Source: Entonaema liquescens (taxonomy: Eukaryota; Ascomycota; Sordariomycetes; Xylariales; Xylariaceae). Taken from it: a stretch of DNA of 64,000 nucleotides. Position 1 is the first letter of the stretch, and every line of letters begins with the position of its first letter. Below, one piece after another: positions 1 to 11,182 of this stretch. The notes beneath the pieces were generated by a model. That model was not told the DNA's origin. It saw only the letters and a program-made list of their open reading frames with translations, and searched no databases. The stretch covers positions 1,612,001 to 1,676,000 of the forward strand of contig CADCSX010000002.1 in the NCBI GenBank assembly GCA_902805475.1, given 5' to 3'. Position numbers and translations under genes: made by a program.

Positions 1-663
1 GGTTGCACACTAGATATTAAGCCTTGAAATTGATTAACATTGCCTGACTTTAGTATCATATACTTTCAACGCTTGTTCAATTGTTTAAGATATGGAACCA
101 TGTTGTTAGTTTATTGTGTAAATAACTAACGTAAGTTCTATCCTAGACTTATTCGGAAACATTGAGGGTTAATTCCTTCCCAATGATTATGAATATTAGC
201 GTTAACATTTTATAATATTAAGGAATTTGTAAAAAAGCATTAACTATATTTGTACCTAGGTAAAGTTTTAAGATACCTATTACCTACATATATATGAGAC
301 TTGGGGGATTCCTGTTACTCGTAAATACCTGCAAAGTACCATGTTACGTTTTAGGTACTCGGGTAATTGCAATATTCTTTACATAAATGACGGTGTTATT
401 GCACACCGAGCTCTTACCCCTCCTTCACCTCGGGTGAGCTTCTAATTTCTAGCCTTCTGGCCCCCGCCTTCGATGGCCCATGCTCCTAATTTTTCTGCTG
501 GGAGCTGCCAATAGGTGCCCACCATCAACCTACCGTTGAACGACCGCAGAACCACCGAACCACTGACCAGGCACAACAGTAGACCGACCGGTACTATCCG
601 GCGATTCGACCTAATTCACTTCCACCCATAATGCGCTGAAAAGCGCTGCACGAGACACACAAT
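1..663. other. Intergenic, left edge
   Basis: No reading frame or RNA gene that I can support. AT-rich on the left, becoming GC-richer from about 410, which is probably the promoter and 5' leader of the prefoldin gene that follows. A TACCTAGGTA-type motif occurs near 255. Confidence 0.5.
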
Positions 664-1614
664 ATGTCAGCTAAAGGCAAAGAACCAGCAGCCCAGTACG
701 ATGCAAAAATAAACCCCCACTAGCTTGATAGGCTGTTACTGACGAGATCGAATTCTTGATATAGAAAAGATGGCGCACCTACGAACCCGAGAGGAATTCC
801 CCAGGCGCCGTTTGTCGATAAAGTTGAGGACTATGTCACCTCGAGAGACGATGTCCAATCTACTCTACGCAGTTTCCAGGAAATGATCTCGTATGTCCAT
901 ACGTTGTCCAGACATTTCTATATTTGGGTTAGACGAATACTAATGCCGAGCCTCGTTATAGTAAATACCAATTTATGGAACTGAATTTGCAAAGAAGAGT
1001 GGCTGGTCTGAAAGACAAGATGCCCGATATACAAAAGACTCTGGAAACAGTCAAATTCCTAAAGACGAGGACGGTACGGTGGTCCAACAGCAACATGGTC
1101 ATAACCCTTTTGCTGACGTGATGCTTTCTTTGTAGGAGGAATCCGATCCGATCGAGACAACTTTTGAGCTTAACGACACTCTATATGCGAAAGCGTCTAT
1201 ACCCCCTACGGAAGAGGTGTACCTATGGCTTGGTGTATGTTAACGCCTATAGCCGTTATACGAAGCACGCTCTTGAACGTTCTGTTTGCTAATGGGGTTA
1301 CCGTATAGGCAAACGTTATGCTATCGTATCCTATCGATGAGGCTGAGACCCTCTTAACATCTAAATTGGCGGCCGCGAAGCTGAGCTTTGCCAACTGCGA
1401 GGAGGACTTGGATTTCCTTAGGGAGCAGATTACAGTACGTGCTATTCATGGTCTTGACATCCCGAACAGGAAGATAGCTAACCCCGTCTAGACTATGGAG
1501 GTAGCGGTAGCGCGGGTGTACAACTGGGACGTTGTTCAGAAGCGAAAAGACAAAGCAGACGAGGAGCGGAAAGGAAAAGGAGCCGAGGACGGCACCGACC
1601 AGCCCAACGGATGA
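664..1614 (+). CDS. PAC10: Prefoldin subunit 3 (Pac10/VBP1 family)
   Basis: Subunit of the hexameric prefoldin co-chaperone, which hands unfolded actin and tubulin to the CCT/TRiC chaperonin in the cytosol. Six exons are inferred: 664-695, 765-890, 962-1073, 1136-1234, 1309-1434, 1492-1614. All introns are GT-AG, and the sum is 618 nt (205 aa), typical of the family. Recognition rests on the N-terminal RGIPQAPFVDKVEDYV block, the long helical FMELNLQRRVAGLKDKMPDI stretch, the beta-hairpin segment containing LNDTLYAKASI and VYLWLGANVMLSYP, and a C-terminal coiled coil ending in a charged tail. The alpha subunit topology (coiled coil, hairpins, coiled coil) matches VBP1. The ATG at 664 is the only in-frame start near the conserved block. 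The exon 5 to exon 6 junction joins EQIT to TMEVAVARVYNWDV without loss of frame. The family assignment is firm; exact splice sites are by eye. Confidence 0.93.
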
Positions 1615-2748
1615 AGTGATAGTTAGCTCTTAGTCCAACTGACCAGGTGGAACATGTTAGGTATCATCTTTATTGGTGAGACCTCCTATCTTTTTTCACC
1701 ACATCCGAAGTGAGAGATTAATGGAAATACGTGTGGGTTTAATCTTATTGTCTACCTTGTGTCGGCGTGGTGATGACGCAATACGAGAAATCTCACCTGT
1801 AAATTGGGATGACAATTCACTACTCGCATTATTTGCGTTCGATACATACCTAATGATCGAAGTAAGGTTATGTATTTCTCCTAATCTTTTCTGATTTTGG
1901 GTTACCTGTTTTAGGCAGTTATATGAGATAGTCCCTTTGGTTGATTGTGTGAAGCGCAATTATAATGTATCGTAAAGGCTATTAAACACATCAAGGTCAG
2001 GTACCTGGTAAGTCCGCGTATACGTATACAGTACATTGCATAGCGGCTTAGAATCCCGATAAAAGGCGTTGGATGGTAAAAAAGGGGGGGAAGCTAGACC
2101 CCTAAAAGATCCCCTAAATCCCCTAAATCCCCTAAATCCCCTAAATATTATGTAAGTTCGCAGGCGACTAGGGAAGCGTGATTAAAGTTTGGGAAAGTTT
2201 GGGTAGTTAACTAAGTTTTTGGTTAAGTTTGGGTCCCCAGATCTCACCGCTGCGCACCAATGACGATGTCCCACTTGGGCATGCCCGCAATCATAGGTAG
2301 TCAGTAGCGCCGCCACTCTTATTTTTTTCCAATGATTTTAGAGTTTTGTATGGTAATCTATGGTAATCCATACCTGACCTAGAAAATTACCTACCTAAGT
2401 TGGTTTACTACTTTTATCGAGTTATCGAGTTACGGTCTAACAGCGTAACAACCCCCCGACTTTTTTATTTTTATTTTTTATTTTTATTACTACTTACGGA
2501 TAGGCCAACAAGCCAGCTTATCCACATACATAAACTCCCTATCGACAACCCTCAGTCCCCTAAAACATTCTTAACAACAAACTTGTCGGTCTCATCTTGT
2601 CCACACCACATTCCTTCCTCCTTACAACTTCTAACTTTTTAACTCGCATTGTCTAGATAAATAGTCTTCAACAATACCCAATCAGGAACTTCACATTTTA
2701 ATCAGCTCGATTTCTTAAGGAAATCGACGCAAACGCCACATATACATC
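1615..2748. other. Intergenic between prefoldin and Sec14 genes
   Basis: No supported gene. It contains a 9-bp tandem repeat at 2111-2146, followed by G-rich AGTTTGGG repeats to about 2235, and a pyrimidine-rich leader just upstream of the Sec14 start. The short open frames here look random. Confidence 0.5.
2111..2146. repeat. 9-bp tandem repeat, CCCCTAAAT x4
   Basis: Four perfect head-to-tail copies of CCCCTAAAT, preceded by an imperfect copy from about 2099. The opposite strand reads ATTTAGGGG, superficially telomere-like, but the unit is 9 bp, not the TTAGGG hexamer. Confidence 0.9.
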
Positions 2749-4081
2749 ATGGAGCTCGATCCTAAGTACGACCACTATGACTACCCTACCATCGCTCCCG
2801 TAGCGAAACCTGGTCATCCAGGCCACTTGACCGAGGCCCAGCAAGCTCAAGTTCACCAGTTACGCATGCTGCTCGAGACCGAAGGTTATACTAAGCGGCT
2901 GGATACCCTAACACTGGTACGTGTCCTACTGAGTACTGCCTAGAGGGCAGCAAAGCACATATAGGATCGAATATACAAATATACATATGTTCAATCAGCT
3001 AACGCTTAGTTTGGAATATAGTTGCGTTTCCTTCGAGCTCGAAAGTTTGATGTCAATTTAGCCAAGAAGATGTAAGCGAGCCCTATATCCAAGGATACAA
3101 AAGATACCCCAGAGTAGAAGAAGGTAGTCGAGAATGATGGACTAACTCTAGCAACAAGGTTCATCGACACCGAAAATTGGCGGAAGACACTCCTGTATGC
3201 TGGACAACCCCTGAAAATCGACGGTCGAACTATTAGTCTCGACGAGGAGATAGGCCAGTGGGACCAGGACGGTTCCTTTAAGACGAAGGTGTCCAAGTAC
3301 TACCCCCAGTACTACCACAAGACAGATAAGGTAAGAGAAAAACCGCCTCTATACTATTTTAGTCGAAATTAGCTTTGGTGAGTTCCATATACTGATATGC
3401 GTATCTTCGTAGGACGGCCGACCGGTGTACATCGAGCAACTCGGCAAGATTGATCTCACTGCCATGAAGAATGAAGGCATCGAGTACGAGCACATGTTAG
3501 TCAACTTGGCTGTCGAGTACGAGAAGATGGCAGACCCGCGACTACCAGCTTGTTCGCGCAAGGCTGGACAACTGCTTGAGACATCATGCACTATTATGGA
3601 TTTCAACGGTGTTGGTTTCGGTAACGCGCGCCAGGTTTTCGGCTATATCCAGGAAGCGTCTGGCATGAGTCAAAACTACTACCCCGAGCGTCTCGGTCGC
3701 ATGTATCTCATCAACACCAACTGGTTGTTCACCGGTGTGTGGCGTATGATTCGACCTCTGCTCGACCCCGTTACTGTCGAGAAGATCCACGTTCTCGGTG
3801 GTAACTACCAGAAGGAACTCCTAAGCCAAGTCCCTGCTGAGAACCTCCCCAAGGAATTTGGCGGTACCTGCCAGTGTGAAGGCGGTTGCCATCTTAGCAA
3901 TGCGGGTCCCTGGAACGATCCTGAATTCGCGAAGCCCGCCTGGTGGGAGCAGAAGGATGGAGCGGCCATCGAGAACAGGCCAACGGAGATCGGCAGCGGT
4001 GAGGGTGCCGCTGCTGCTGCCGGCGGTGCTACCGCCACGGAGGGAGCCGGAGCTACAGCACCTGCGCCAGCTGCTGCATAG
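2749..4081 (+). CDS. sec14: Sec14-type phosphatidylinositol/phosphatidylcholine transfer protein
   Basis: Exchanges phosphatidylinositol and phosphatidylcholine between membranes and supports Golgi secretory function. Four exons: 2749-2916, 3022-3071, 3159-3330, 3413-4081, totalling 1059 nt (352 aa). The CRAL-TRIO N-terminal helical region carries HLTEAQQAQVHQLRMLLETEG and LRFLRARKFDVNLAKKMF; the lipid-binding domain carries GRPVYIEQLGKID, LLETSCTIMDFNGVGFGNA, and NYYPERLGRMYLINTNWLF, followed by the gate segment with VTVEKIHVLGGNYQKELLSQVPAENLPKEFGG. The C-terminus has a CQCEGGC segment and then a low-complexity Ala/Gly tail of about 40 residues, which is normal for filamentous fungal orthologues. 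The start is chosen at the ATG directly before MELDPKYDHYDYP. It is convergent with the Mis14 gene downstream. Confidence 0.95.
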
Positions 4082-4766
4082 AGGAAATATGAGGTTGCAT
4101 TTGTATACAAAGGGTGAGCATAAGTTCAGATGAAGCGGGGAGTCGGCGGGTGTGATTAGATAGGATCATTCAGGCACATGAGGAAGAGGCCGCTGAAATT
4201 TCTTGATCCGGACGACTTTATATTCGGGAAAAAATCTCATAATGGCCAATTTCCACCTACGAGCAGATAAAGTAAAGCTTCTTGCGGGTACTACGTGGCT
4301 ATCTTCGAAGCTGTTAGAGGCATTTCAGACATTGATATGGTTGGTACATTCGCATCTGCATTGTTCGAGCTCCCTGTCGTCTAGTTGTTCTTGTGAATCA
4401 TGGTAGACAAAACAGCTCTTGAATTTTGTAGTTACATGCACTCGCTAGTCTCGACAGAGCATAGATTCCTAGGATATTGGTTGTTTTATTTATCATGTGC
4501 TTGCTAAACTGTAACAGTGTATGATATTAGGTGATGAATTCCACGTAATGATGTCGCTGGTTTTTGCGTAAAGGGATAAGATAACCCTAACCACCACCGC
4601 ATATCTCGGCACATTCATCCCGTCACCCCTTCTCTTCTCATACATCTATAATACACATAGGTAAACACCGGTACAGTGACCAGAGCGTCGTCGGAACCCC
4701 ACCGCTTCGTTCCGTACAAATCAAGATAAAGGAGGTTAAAAGGGGGGAGGGGGCGGTTGATCATAT
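4082..4766. other. Convergent 3' intergenic region
   Basis: The space between the 3' ends of the Sec14 (+) and Mis14 (-) genes. It will hold both 3' UTRs; nothing else is recognised. Confidence 0.5.
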
Positions 4767-6021
4767 TCACCGCTCCGTAACAACATACTCTCCAGCTCCC
4801 CGCGCCCTCTCCATGCGCGCCACCACCGACGGCATCTCGCGCTTCAGCCTACCCAGCCCCCTAACCGCGTCTTCGTAGCCGCTCTCGATATCATCCTGTC
4901 GAGGCAGCCCCTTGCCCAAGTCTCCCAGCAACGGCTCGCCGCTCCCCGCGAGAGCGCGCTCGTTAACCGCGGCCAGGGCCTGCTCGTCGTCCGCGATGGA
5001 GCGACGCGCGGCTTCGGCCCAGGAGGCGGCTGCGGCGTGCGGGACGGACTTCTTTAGCACGGCGATGTCCCGTAGTAAGTCCTCTTCCTCCCGTGTCAGC
5101 TCCTCGAGACGGGCGCGCTTGCGTGCGTCAAACGGCTCAAAGACTTCCTCCGGTTGCTGCGGGTCTGAGGGACTACCTGAGAGGTAGTGTGCTGTGTCCA
5201 CAGGCATGCCATTGATGGAGAGGTTGGGGCCTGCTAGGGTGAAGGTTTTGGTGATGTACTGTGTGTAGGTTAGTATTCAGATCTGCACCTGCGACAGCCC
5301 CCATGATGAAATAAATTCGGATTGAAACGGCCTGTAAAAATAGAGAAAATAGAATATTCAAAGAGAATGAGTGATATGGAAAAATAAAATAAAAGGGGGT
5401 TCAAATTGAAGGTGTTAAAAAGATAAAAAGTGCAAAAAAAAAGAAAACATACAACACCGGGGATTCGCTGGTCGTCACCGACCCAACTACTAATCCGGCG
5501 GTATCTGGCTTATCTATGGGAGAGCGGACGGGATCCCGAGTTTTCCAGATCCTATGGTCGTATGTGAAAGTCCATGCTACTAACACCATTTATATAGCAG
5601 ACTATCATTGGCCTCCCACATTCCACCAAGTCTTCTCTCCAATCAGACCCCTATATTTTCTACCTGCAAGGTACGCGGGCGAGAAAGGAAACGCAGCGTC
5701 CAATACTGGGGGCAAACCAACCGATAGATATAGATATATATATTAAAAAAAAAAAAACCGCTGAAAAAAGAGGAAATAAAAAGGAAAAGAAATTAGAAAA
5801 TCAGAAAAATAACATACCTCATTAACAAGCTCTTCAATCCTCGTCCGCAACTCGTCGCCATCCGCAGCACCACCACCACCGCTTCCCGCCCCGTCCACCG
5901 GCGGGAACGCTTCGTCCAGACGCGCCGCGGCCGCGCGCCGCACGTTGGCCAGCAGATACGCCAGGTCATCCGGAGCCTGGAGCTCGATCTTTCGGTGCGC
6001 CGCCGAGGCCGAGCCCTCCAT
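4767..6021 (-). CDS. mis14: Kinetochore protein Mis14/Nsl1 (MIND complex)
   Basis: Component of the four-subunit Mis12/MIND complex that links centromeric chromatin to the microtubule-binding outer kinetochore. Two exons on the minus strand, 6021-5818 and 5258-4767, give 696 nt (231 aa). The N-terminal signature HRKIELQAPDDLAYLLANVR followed by a predicted helix ending RIEELVNE, then ITKTFTLAGPNLSINGMPVD across the splice junction, is diagnostic of fungal Mis14. The C-terminal half is heptad-like and rich in Glu, Arg and Ala (ARLEELTREEEDLLRDIAVL), fitting the rod-like coiled coil of this complex. A glycine-rich GSGGGG patch sits before the junction. The intron (5259-5817, 559 nt) is much longer than any other in the window; the frame is preserved across it, so I accept it, but a further exon hidden inside cannot be excluded. 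Confidence 0.9.
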
Positions 6022-6695
6022 GGTGATTATGAGATTTGTACAGTTGTAGCGGGATAGATACCTAGGTAAGACTTGTAGCTAGCTGAGTGGAAAATTGATG
6101 AATGCGTCCCTGGTGTTTCTTTTCCGCTGACGCCTCGCAAGTTGGAATTAGAGATAAGTCAGCAGTTGCCGATGCAGATATGTCCGTACGTGCAGTTTGC
6201 AGTGTAGCGATGGGATGTTAACGTTTCCCTATTTCGCCCTTTGGTAGAAGGTGATTGGCTGGTTTGATGGGATGGGTTTTATGATGCAAAGAGTTTATCG
6301 CAATTGTTTACTTTTAGCATCTAAGGCGATTCGCCGTATTGTAAATTCTTGGCACTTGGAGGGGCAAATTCGCTAGCTGCATATTTATATTAACTAATCG
6401 ATACCGCCTGTTATATCGGATTTAAGTTTAATGTAATCGCAACTTGGTAACATCTACAATCAAAATCATTTTAAGAGTACTTACCTAATGAAAAGGGATT
6501 AGGTCTTTAGTAATGGATATAACGAGATTTCCAAGATTAAGTCTGGGGCTTATTCTCTACGATGAGATCCTAAGCATGAGCATTAGACGTTATTCATCCC
6601 CTATGATTAATATTATAATGTCATAAATGTAAGGAGGGCATAATGCATTATTGGAATTTCTATATTCATTGAGCTATATAGTAGAAAAGGACAAG
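6022..6695. other. Intergenic, upstream of Mis14 and downstream of methyltransferase
   Basis: Promoter of the Mis14 gene plus the 3' flank of the methyltransferase gene. A TACCTAGGTA-type motif lies near 6059. No gene seen. Confidence 0.5.
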
Positions 6696-7892
6696 CTATA
6701 TCTTCTCATTGCCCTTTTCTAGTAGGTATATATCAACAACCTCGTCCTCTTCATCTAGCTTTGGTAATGGGATAGACTTAAGGACGCCATATCGCCAATC
6801 ACTAGCGCTTAGCAGTCCAAACAGAGCCTGTTCAGAAGAATGCCTGGGCTTTGTCGCTAGGATAACCGAGGTCTTCATGTCCACTTCGTGGTGTGTTACA
6901 TTTGAAGTATGTAGCGCGCTCAGCGTGCCAACCAGCGCGGGCAATGAATCAACGTTATACGTACAATCGCTGAGTATAACCAAATCCCACGGGCGGGCAG
7001 AAGTAAGAGATCCAAATTGTCCGTGTCTGCCCTCATCCCAGTCTAGGTCCTCGTACTGAAGAGCCACCGTGGGACCGTCAGGATTTATATGAGAAAGCGC
7101 CTCTTGGGCCCTCGCAATGTTCGATTTCGCGCGCTCTTCTGCCTCTGAGAGATCCGTTAGTAGTACAGTAGCCTTACTGGACGTGTGACCGTAAGCTACG
7201 GCCCTTTCTATAACTTGCGCCAGGGTAATCCCGAGAATACCAACGCCACTGCCGAGCTCTAAGACATTAAACCTGTCTTTTCGTATCGGTAATACGTCAT
7301 GAATACCTTCCTTAGTACTACACGCATCTCCTAGAAAGGAAGCTGTCACAACACCCGCATCCCATATGTGACGCGCAATGCTCTCTCCAACGTCTTCTTC
7401 GAGGTCGATATCCAGATGGTCCTGAGACTCAAACTCGGAATTCAGCTGGAGTGTCCGCACAGCGACGGGAGCGCAAATTCCCTTTACCATCTCTACAGAA
7501 ACTGGCATGATGAGACCCTTGCTTGCGGGCGAGCCTCTAGCAACGTTCCACGGAAGCGCATCCCTACCCTTCAGCACTCCTAACGGTGGAGTTTGCGTCG
7601 CTGGATGAATCCTAATGGTACACGTGACGTCGCTCTTCTTCGGATGCGGCTTAATGGGGACTTTGACGTCAAGACATCGCATACCAGCAGTCCACCTCGG
7701 CGGGCGATCTATTTCTAGTATGACAGACTGGCCTGTCGGATTATCCACCGAAATAGTCAGGTCGACAGGCTCGTCCGGGTAGAGAAATGAGTCACCTAGG
7801 TCCGTGGTGATGGTAAGAAGGATTGAGATAAGTGGCCTCTTGAGGTTTGTTGCGTCTAATTTGGGGCCACGCAACAAACGTATGTAGTGCAT
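6696..7892 (-). CDS. Seven-beta-strand lysine methyltransferase, Methyltransferase_16 family
   Basis: Intronless 398-aa protein. The C-terminal half is an S-adenosylmethionine-dependent methyltransferase of the METTL21/FAM86 type: motif I is LELGSGVGILG at residues 211-221, an acidic post-I position lies in LLTDLSEAEERAKSNIARAQ (244-263), EDLDWDEG is at 281-288, and VILSDCTYN at 305-313 replaces the usual DxxY-type motif of these enzymes with a DCTYN form. Members methylate lysines of translation factors and chaperones, so a cytosolic protein-lysine methyltransferase is likely; the substrate cannot be read from sequence. The first 150 residues are a beta-rich, immunoglobulin-like region (PVDLTISVDNPTGQSVILEI) not found in the short METTL21 proteins; I do not recognise it as a named domain. 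The start at 7890-7892 is the first ATG of an open frame preceded by an AT-rich leader. Confidence 0.85.
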   Translation of the reverse strand: MHYIRLLRGPKLDATNLKRPLISILLTITTDLGDSFLYPDEPVDLTISVDNPTGQSVILEIDRPPRWTAGMRCLDVKVPIKPHPKKSDVTCTIRIHPATQTPPLGVLKGRDALPWNVARGSPASKGLIMPVSVEMVKGICAPVAVRTLQLNSEFESQDHLDIDLEEDVGESIARHIWDAGVVTASFLGDACSTKEGIHDVLPIRKDRFNVLELGSGVGILGITLAQVIERAVAYGHTSSKATVLLTDLSEAEERAKSNIARAQEALSHINPDGPTVALQYEDLDWDEGRHGQFGSLTSARPWDLVILSDCTYNVDSLPALVGTLSALHTSNVTHHEVDMKTSVILATKPRHSSEQALFGLLSASDWRYGVLKSIPLPKLDEEDEVVDIYLLEKGNEKI

Positions 7893-10605
7893 CTTGTTAC
7901 GATACCGAACCTTGGGTACGGTAAGTTTGATCCAATGATTTGTCTATTTGGTGATATTTGGGTATTTGCGCCTTGGCGAAATGCATCTTTCCGTGCCCAA
8001 CATTGCAAATGCGCCGTCGAAATGTTCACCGCTAACTAGTCGAGTTTGACATTGGCGTGCATCGAGACATGGGGATTTTTATCGATCGAGATCCACTTCG
8101 ACTATTGCTGCCGGACGAATATTACAATAGTGTTGAATGGTTGGGAACTGGGAACTGGGAACGTGGAACGTGGAACGCAAAACACACAATTGTGCGTCCC
8201 GTTATATTGGAATTATCTTCTACAGGTTGGAAAGTGGACCGGGGGTATAACTATCAGCTTATCGGAGGTTAGCATTGTCCAATGTCCAATACGAGTACCT
8301 ACCTACCTAGGTAATCTCACGTAATAAATCTATACCTAGGTAGGTACCTACATGTATGCGAATATCCACCCTGAACATTGAAGTACCGCCTGGCGCTCAG
8401 CACATGTGCATGCATGTAGGTAGCAGCTGAATCGGAGGGGGCTACCTAGTGTAGTAAGCTAGGATGTATACCAAAAATGTATTTAGATGTAGTGCTTACT
8501 TACATGTACCTACATGTAACTGGCAGACTGATAGAATTATTACCTACTATGTAGATTGGGCTCTTATCTGCAAAATAGACTTCACACCATCGATGGCAAA
8601 GCTGAGTCTACCCCATATTTGCAAATGGGAACCCGCCCTTAGCTCCGGTTAGTGCCTGATATCTTACTTTATACTTATCGAGCTAGCTTGACCCTGTCAT
8701 GACATATGCCGATTTAAATATTCATTAATACTTTCGGGACGATGATCTGTCGAGATGAGAAAAGGCTGGTGAGCGGTGGAATAATCTCTTAAGGGTTCAT
8801 TACTCTATGCGACTTACTGAACCATACCCTCATCTACCTGTACACGTGGCTATGAAACAATCATATTGATATTGGGTTATTGGGTACCCTACTTCGAGAT
8901 CGACACGAATGCATGTGAATATCTCCGCCCGCATTGACTATCCGGTCTATCACAATTATTCCCTGAAGGCGATCAAAGTGGTGAACGACGAACGTGACCA
9001 TTTCGAGTAGTATCTAATATATTAACTTAGTTAGTTCACATATTTGACAAGATTGCATGGGGTATAACTAACAGGTTACAAAAAACTAGAACAAGCCCAG
9101 GTAGTTATTGAACTGACTTATTATAAAAGATTTAAACATTGTTAAAAATTACATAAGCTAGTCAGTACGCTTTAATTGAGAACATGATGTTAGATGTCGC
9201 AAAGACTTTGGTGCGTACAGTGATACCTATATAATTCCCTAAGGAGGCATTCCTTACGTCTGTAAGCGCTCTAAACGCTAGCCTTATCAGTTGCGCTAAA
9301 TGACTTCAACTTTCCCATTCAGGTAAGACGACTGATCCGATAACGCAATTCGTGGGGTAGAAAGGTGGGGAGGTTGACGACAGGTGGGATGTCTACACCG
9401 TGCGAATACAACTACTTACATATTCAGGAGGCAGTATTGCGCGCGGGATGAAGGAAGTTACCTACTCCCTACTTAACACTACATACATACACATATAATG
9501 TTTACATGTACCTATAGACTTATATAGATCTCTAATGACTTGGGTCGCTTCAGGGATAATTTATATGGCTGTTCTGCCGAAGAAGGGATTAAGTGCCTAC
9601 TAGGTAACATAAAAATCATGCCTATCTTAGATACATAAGGCAGAGATCCGATGTGATCTAAGAATAGTGTAACTTAAATAAAAAATTGTATCATTCTGTA
9701 AAATATATGTACATAGGCACAATGGCCGTTTCAGGCATTCTAAAAATTGAACAAGTGGTCCTAGCTGTCCAAGTTGTTTAAGTTGTTTAAGTTGTTTAAT
9801 CCTTAATTGATACTCGCAATAGAATTCCTACCTCGGTAATCCACGTGGTGTTTCTTGAGAAATGTTTCACTAGGGGGACCCATCTTTGTTTTACACTTCG
9901 GCATATGCATCCCCTATCCCGAGCACACCCGTGTGCTATGTAGGTAGGTACATGCCGTCAGACCTTTCAATTCGAGTATTAGTTTACAAATATTCTCTTC
10001 CAAATGAGACAGACTACGCAAAAAGAAAGTAGGTTAGGCAGCTAGGTTGAGTCTGAGAAGTCACTTATTCACATGATAACCGCGAGTAATGTATGCAGTC
10101 TTTCTATTACCTATGAAGTTAAAAGCAGCGCCCTTATCTACCAAGAATAGCCCATTGCTTCACCTGGTGACGTAGAAGAAGGTTAAGAGAAAAGAGTCAG
10201 TGGAGCAAAATCGAGTACAACCAGGGAATACCAACGCCAGCCCCATGATAAGGGCACTCATGTAATCTTCATGTAATCATACAGTATCCACGGGAACTCC
10301 TAGACCCTATGGGTATGGGCGCCTCCCCATGTAACAATATTCCTATCCGTTCAAGTCAATGTAATGTGTATGATGTTGGTCCCTCCAAGCCGCGCCGCGC
10401 AATAGGAAATGCCGAGATCGATATCCACAATCCATCCAGGCAATGATATAGCCCGAATCCAGACGCCGAAGTATTCGTGAAAATGGCAAAGGTATTCTCG
10501 CGAGGGTTATGTGTATCTAGGAAGAAACGACGCTCCGTGAGATCGACTACAGTGACGCTAAAGACAAATCCCATGGCGGGCTTCTGGAAGGGGGGGGGTT
10601 GTCGG
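7893..10605. other. 2.7-kb intergenic region
   Basis: No gene that I can support. Short open frames at 8046-8324 and 8464-8652 have no family resemblance and overlap repeats. TACCTA/TAGGTA-type motifs are dense at about 8290-8352 and recur through 9960. A short triplication of a 10-mer like AGTTGTTTA lies near 9771-9799. Confidence 0.5.
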
Positions 10606-11182
10606 TTATGGTAGCATCCCCTTGATCTCTTCGTCACTGAGTCGAATCTCATGTACAGGCTCCCTACGGTTTTCTAGGGGTATATACTCGCATTCGACGT
10701 ACGACGGAACGAAAAGCTCAGGGTTCCATGCGAACCCTTGACTGGAGGCGAGGTATGAAATCTGTAGCGAGAGGGGATATTAGTAAGACGGCCCCTCAGC
10801 GTCACACCAGTAGCGATAGCATTTTCTTACCAATCGAGGTGCCCCATCAGGATCTCCGATGTTGATAACAGTACACTCGTCCTTGCAGAAGGCGGAGCCT
10901 GTATGGCGTGAGCAAGCGGATCTCGGAGGGAGGACACCATCAGGGTGCCCTAATCTACGGGTCAATACACGAGGAGGCAAACATACTCAGTAAACTAGGT
11001 CGGCGGTGGTGGATTGATTTCAATTTGCGTGCCGACTGCTCTGACGACGCTTCACTAGGACTAGGGGTTTGCGGAGAGCTTGAATATGACGAAGATGAGC
11101 TAGTAGTAGCCTTGGGGGATTGATCATAGGCCGTAGCCGAAGACCGGACAGCCGGAATAGCAATCGTATTAGATGCCATCAT
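10606..11182 (-). CDS. Small hypothetical protein, three exons
   Basis: Spliced minus-strand gene inferred from frame continuity: exons 11182-10987, 10898-10831 and 10761-10606, totalling 420 nt (139 aa). Both introns are GT-AG (88 and 69 nt). The N-terminus is a serine/threonine/proline-rich low-complexity stretch of about 60 residues. The C-terminal 75 residues look folded and constrained: FCKDECTVINIGDPDGAPRL, then ISYLASSQGFAWNPELFVPS, then ECEYIPLENRREPVHEIRLS and a terminal DEEIKGMLP. I do not recognise a family and assign no function. Either of two adjacent ATG codons could be the start. The spliced model is supported only by splice signals and by the sensible peptide it yields, not by a homologue. 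Confidence 0.6.
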
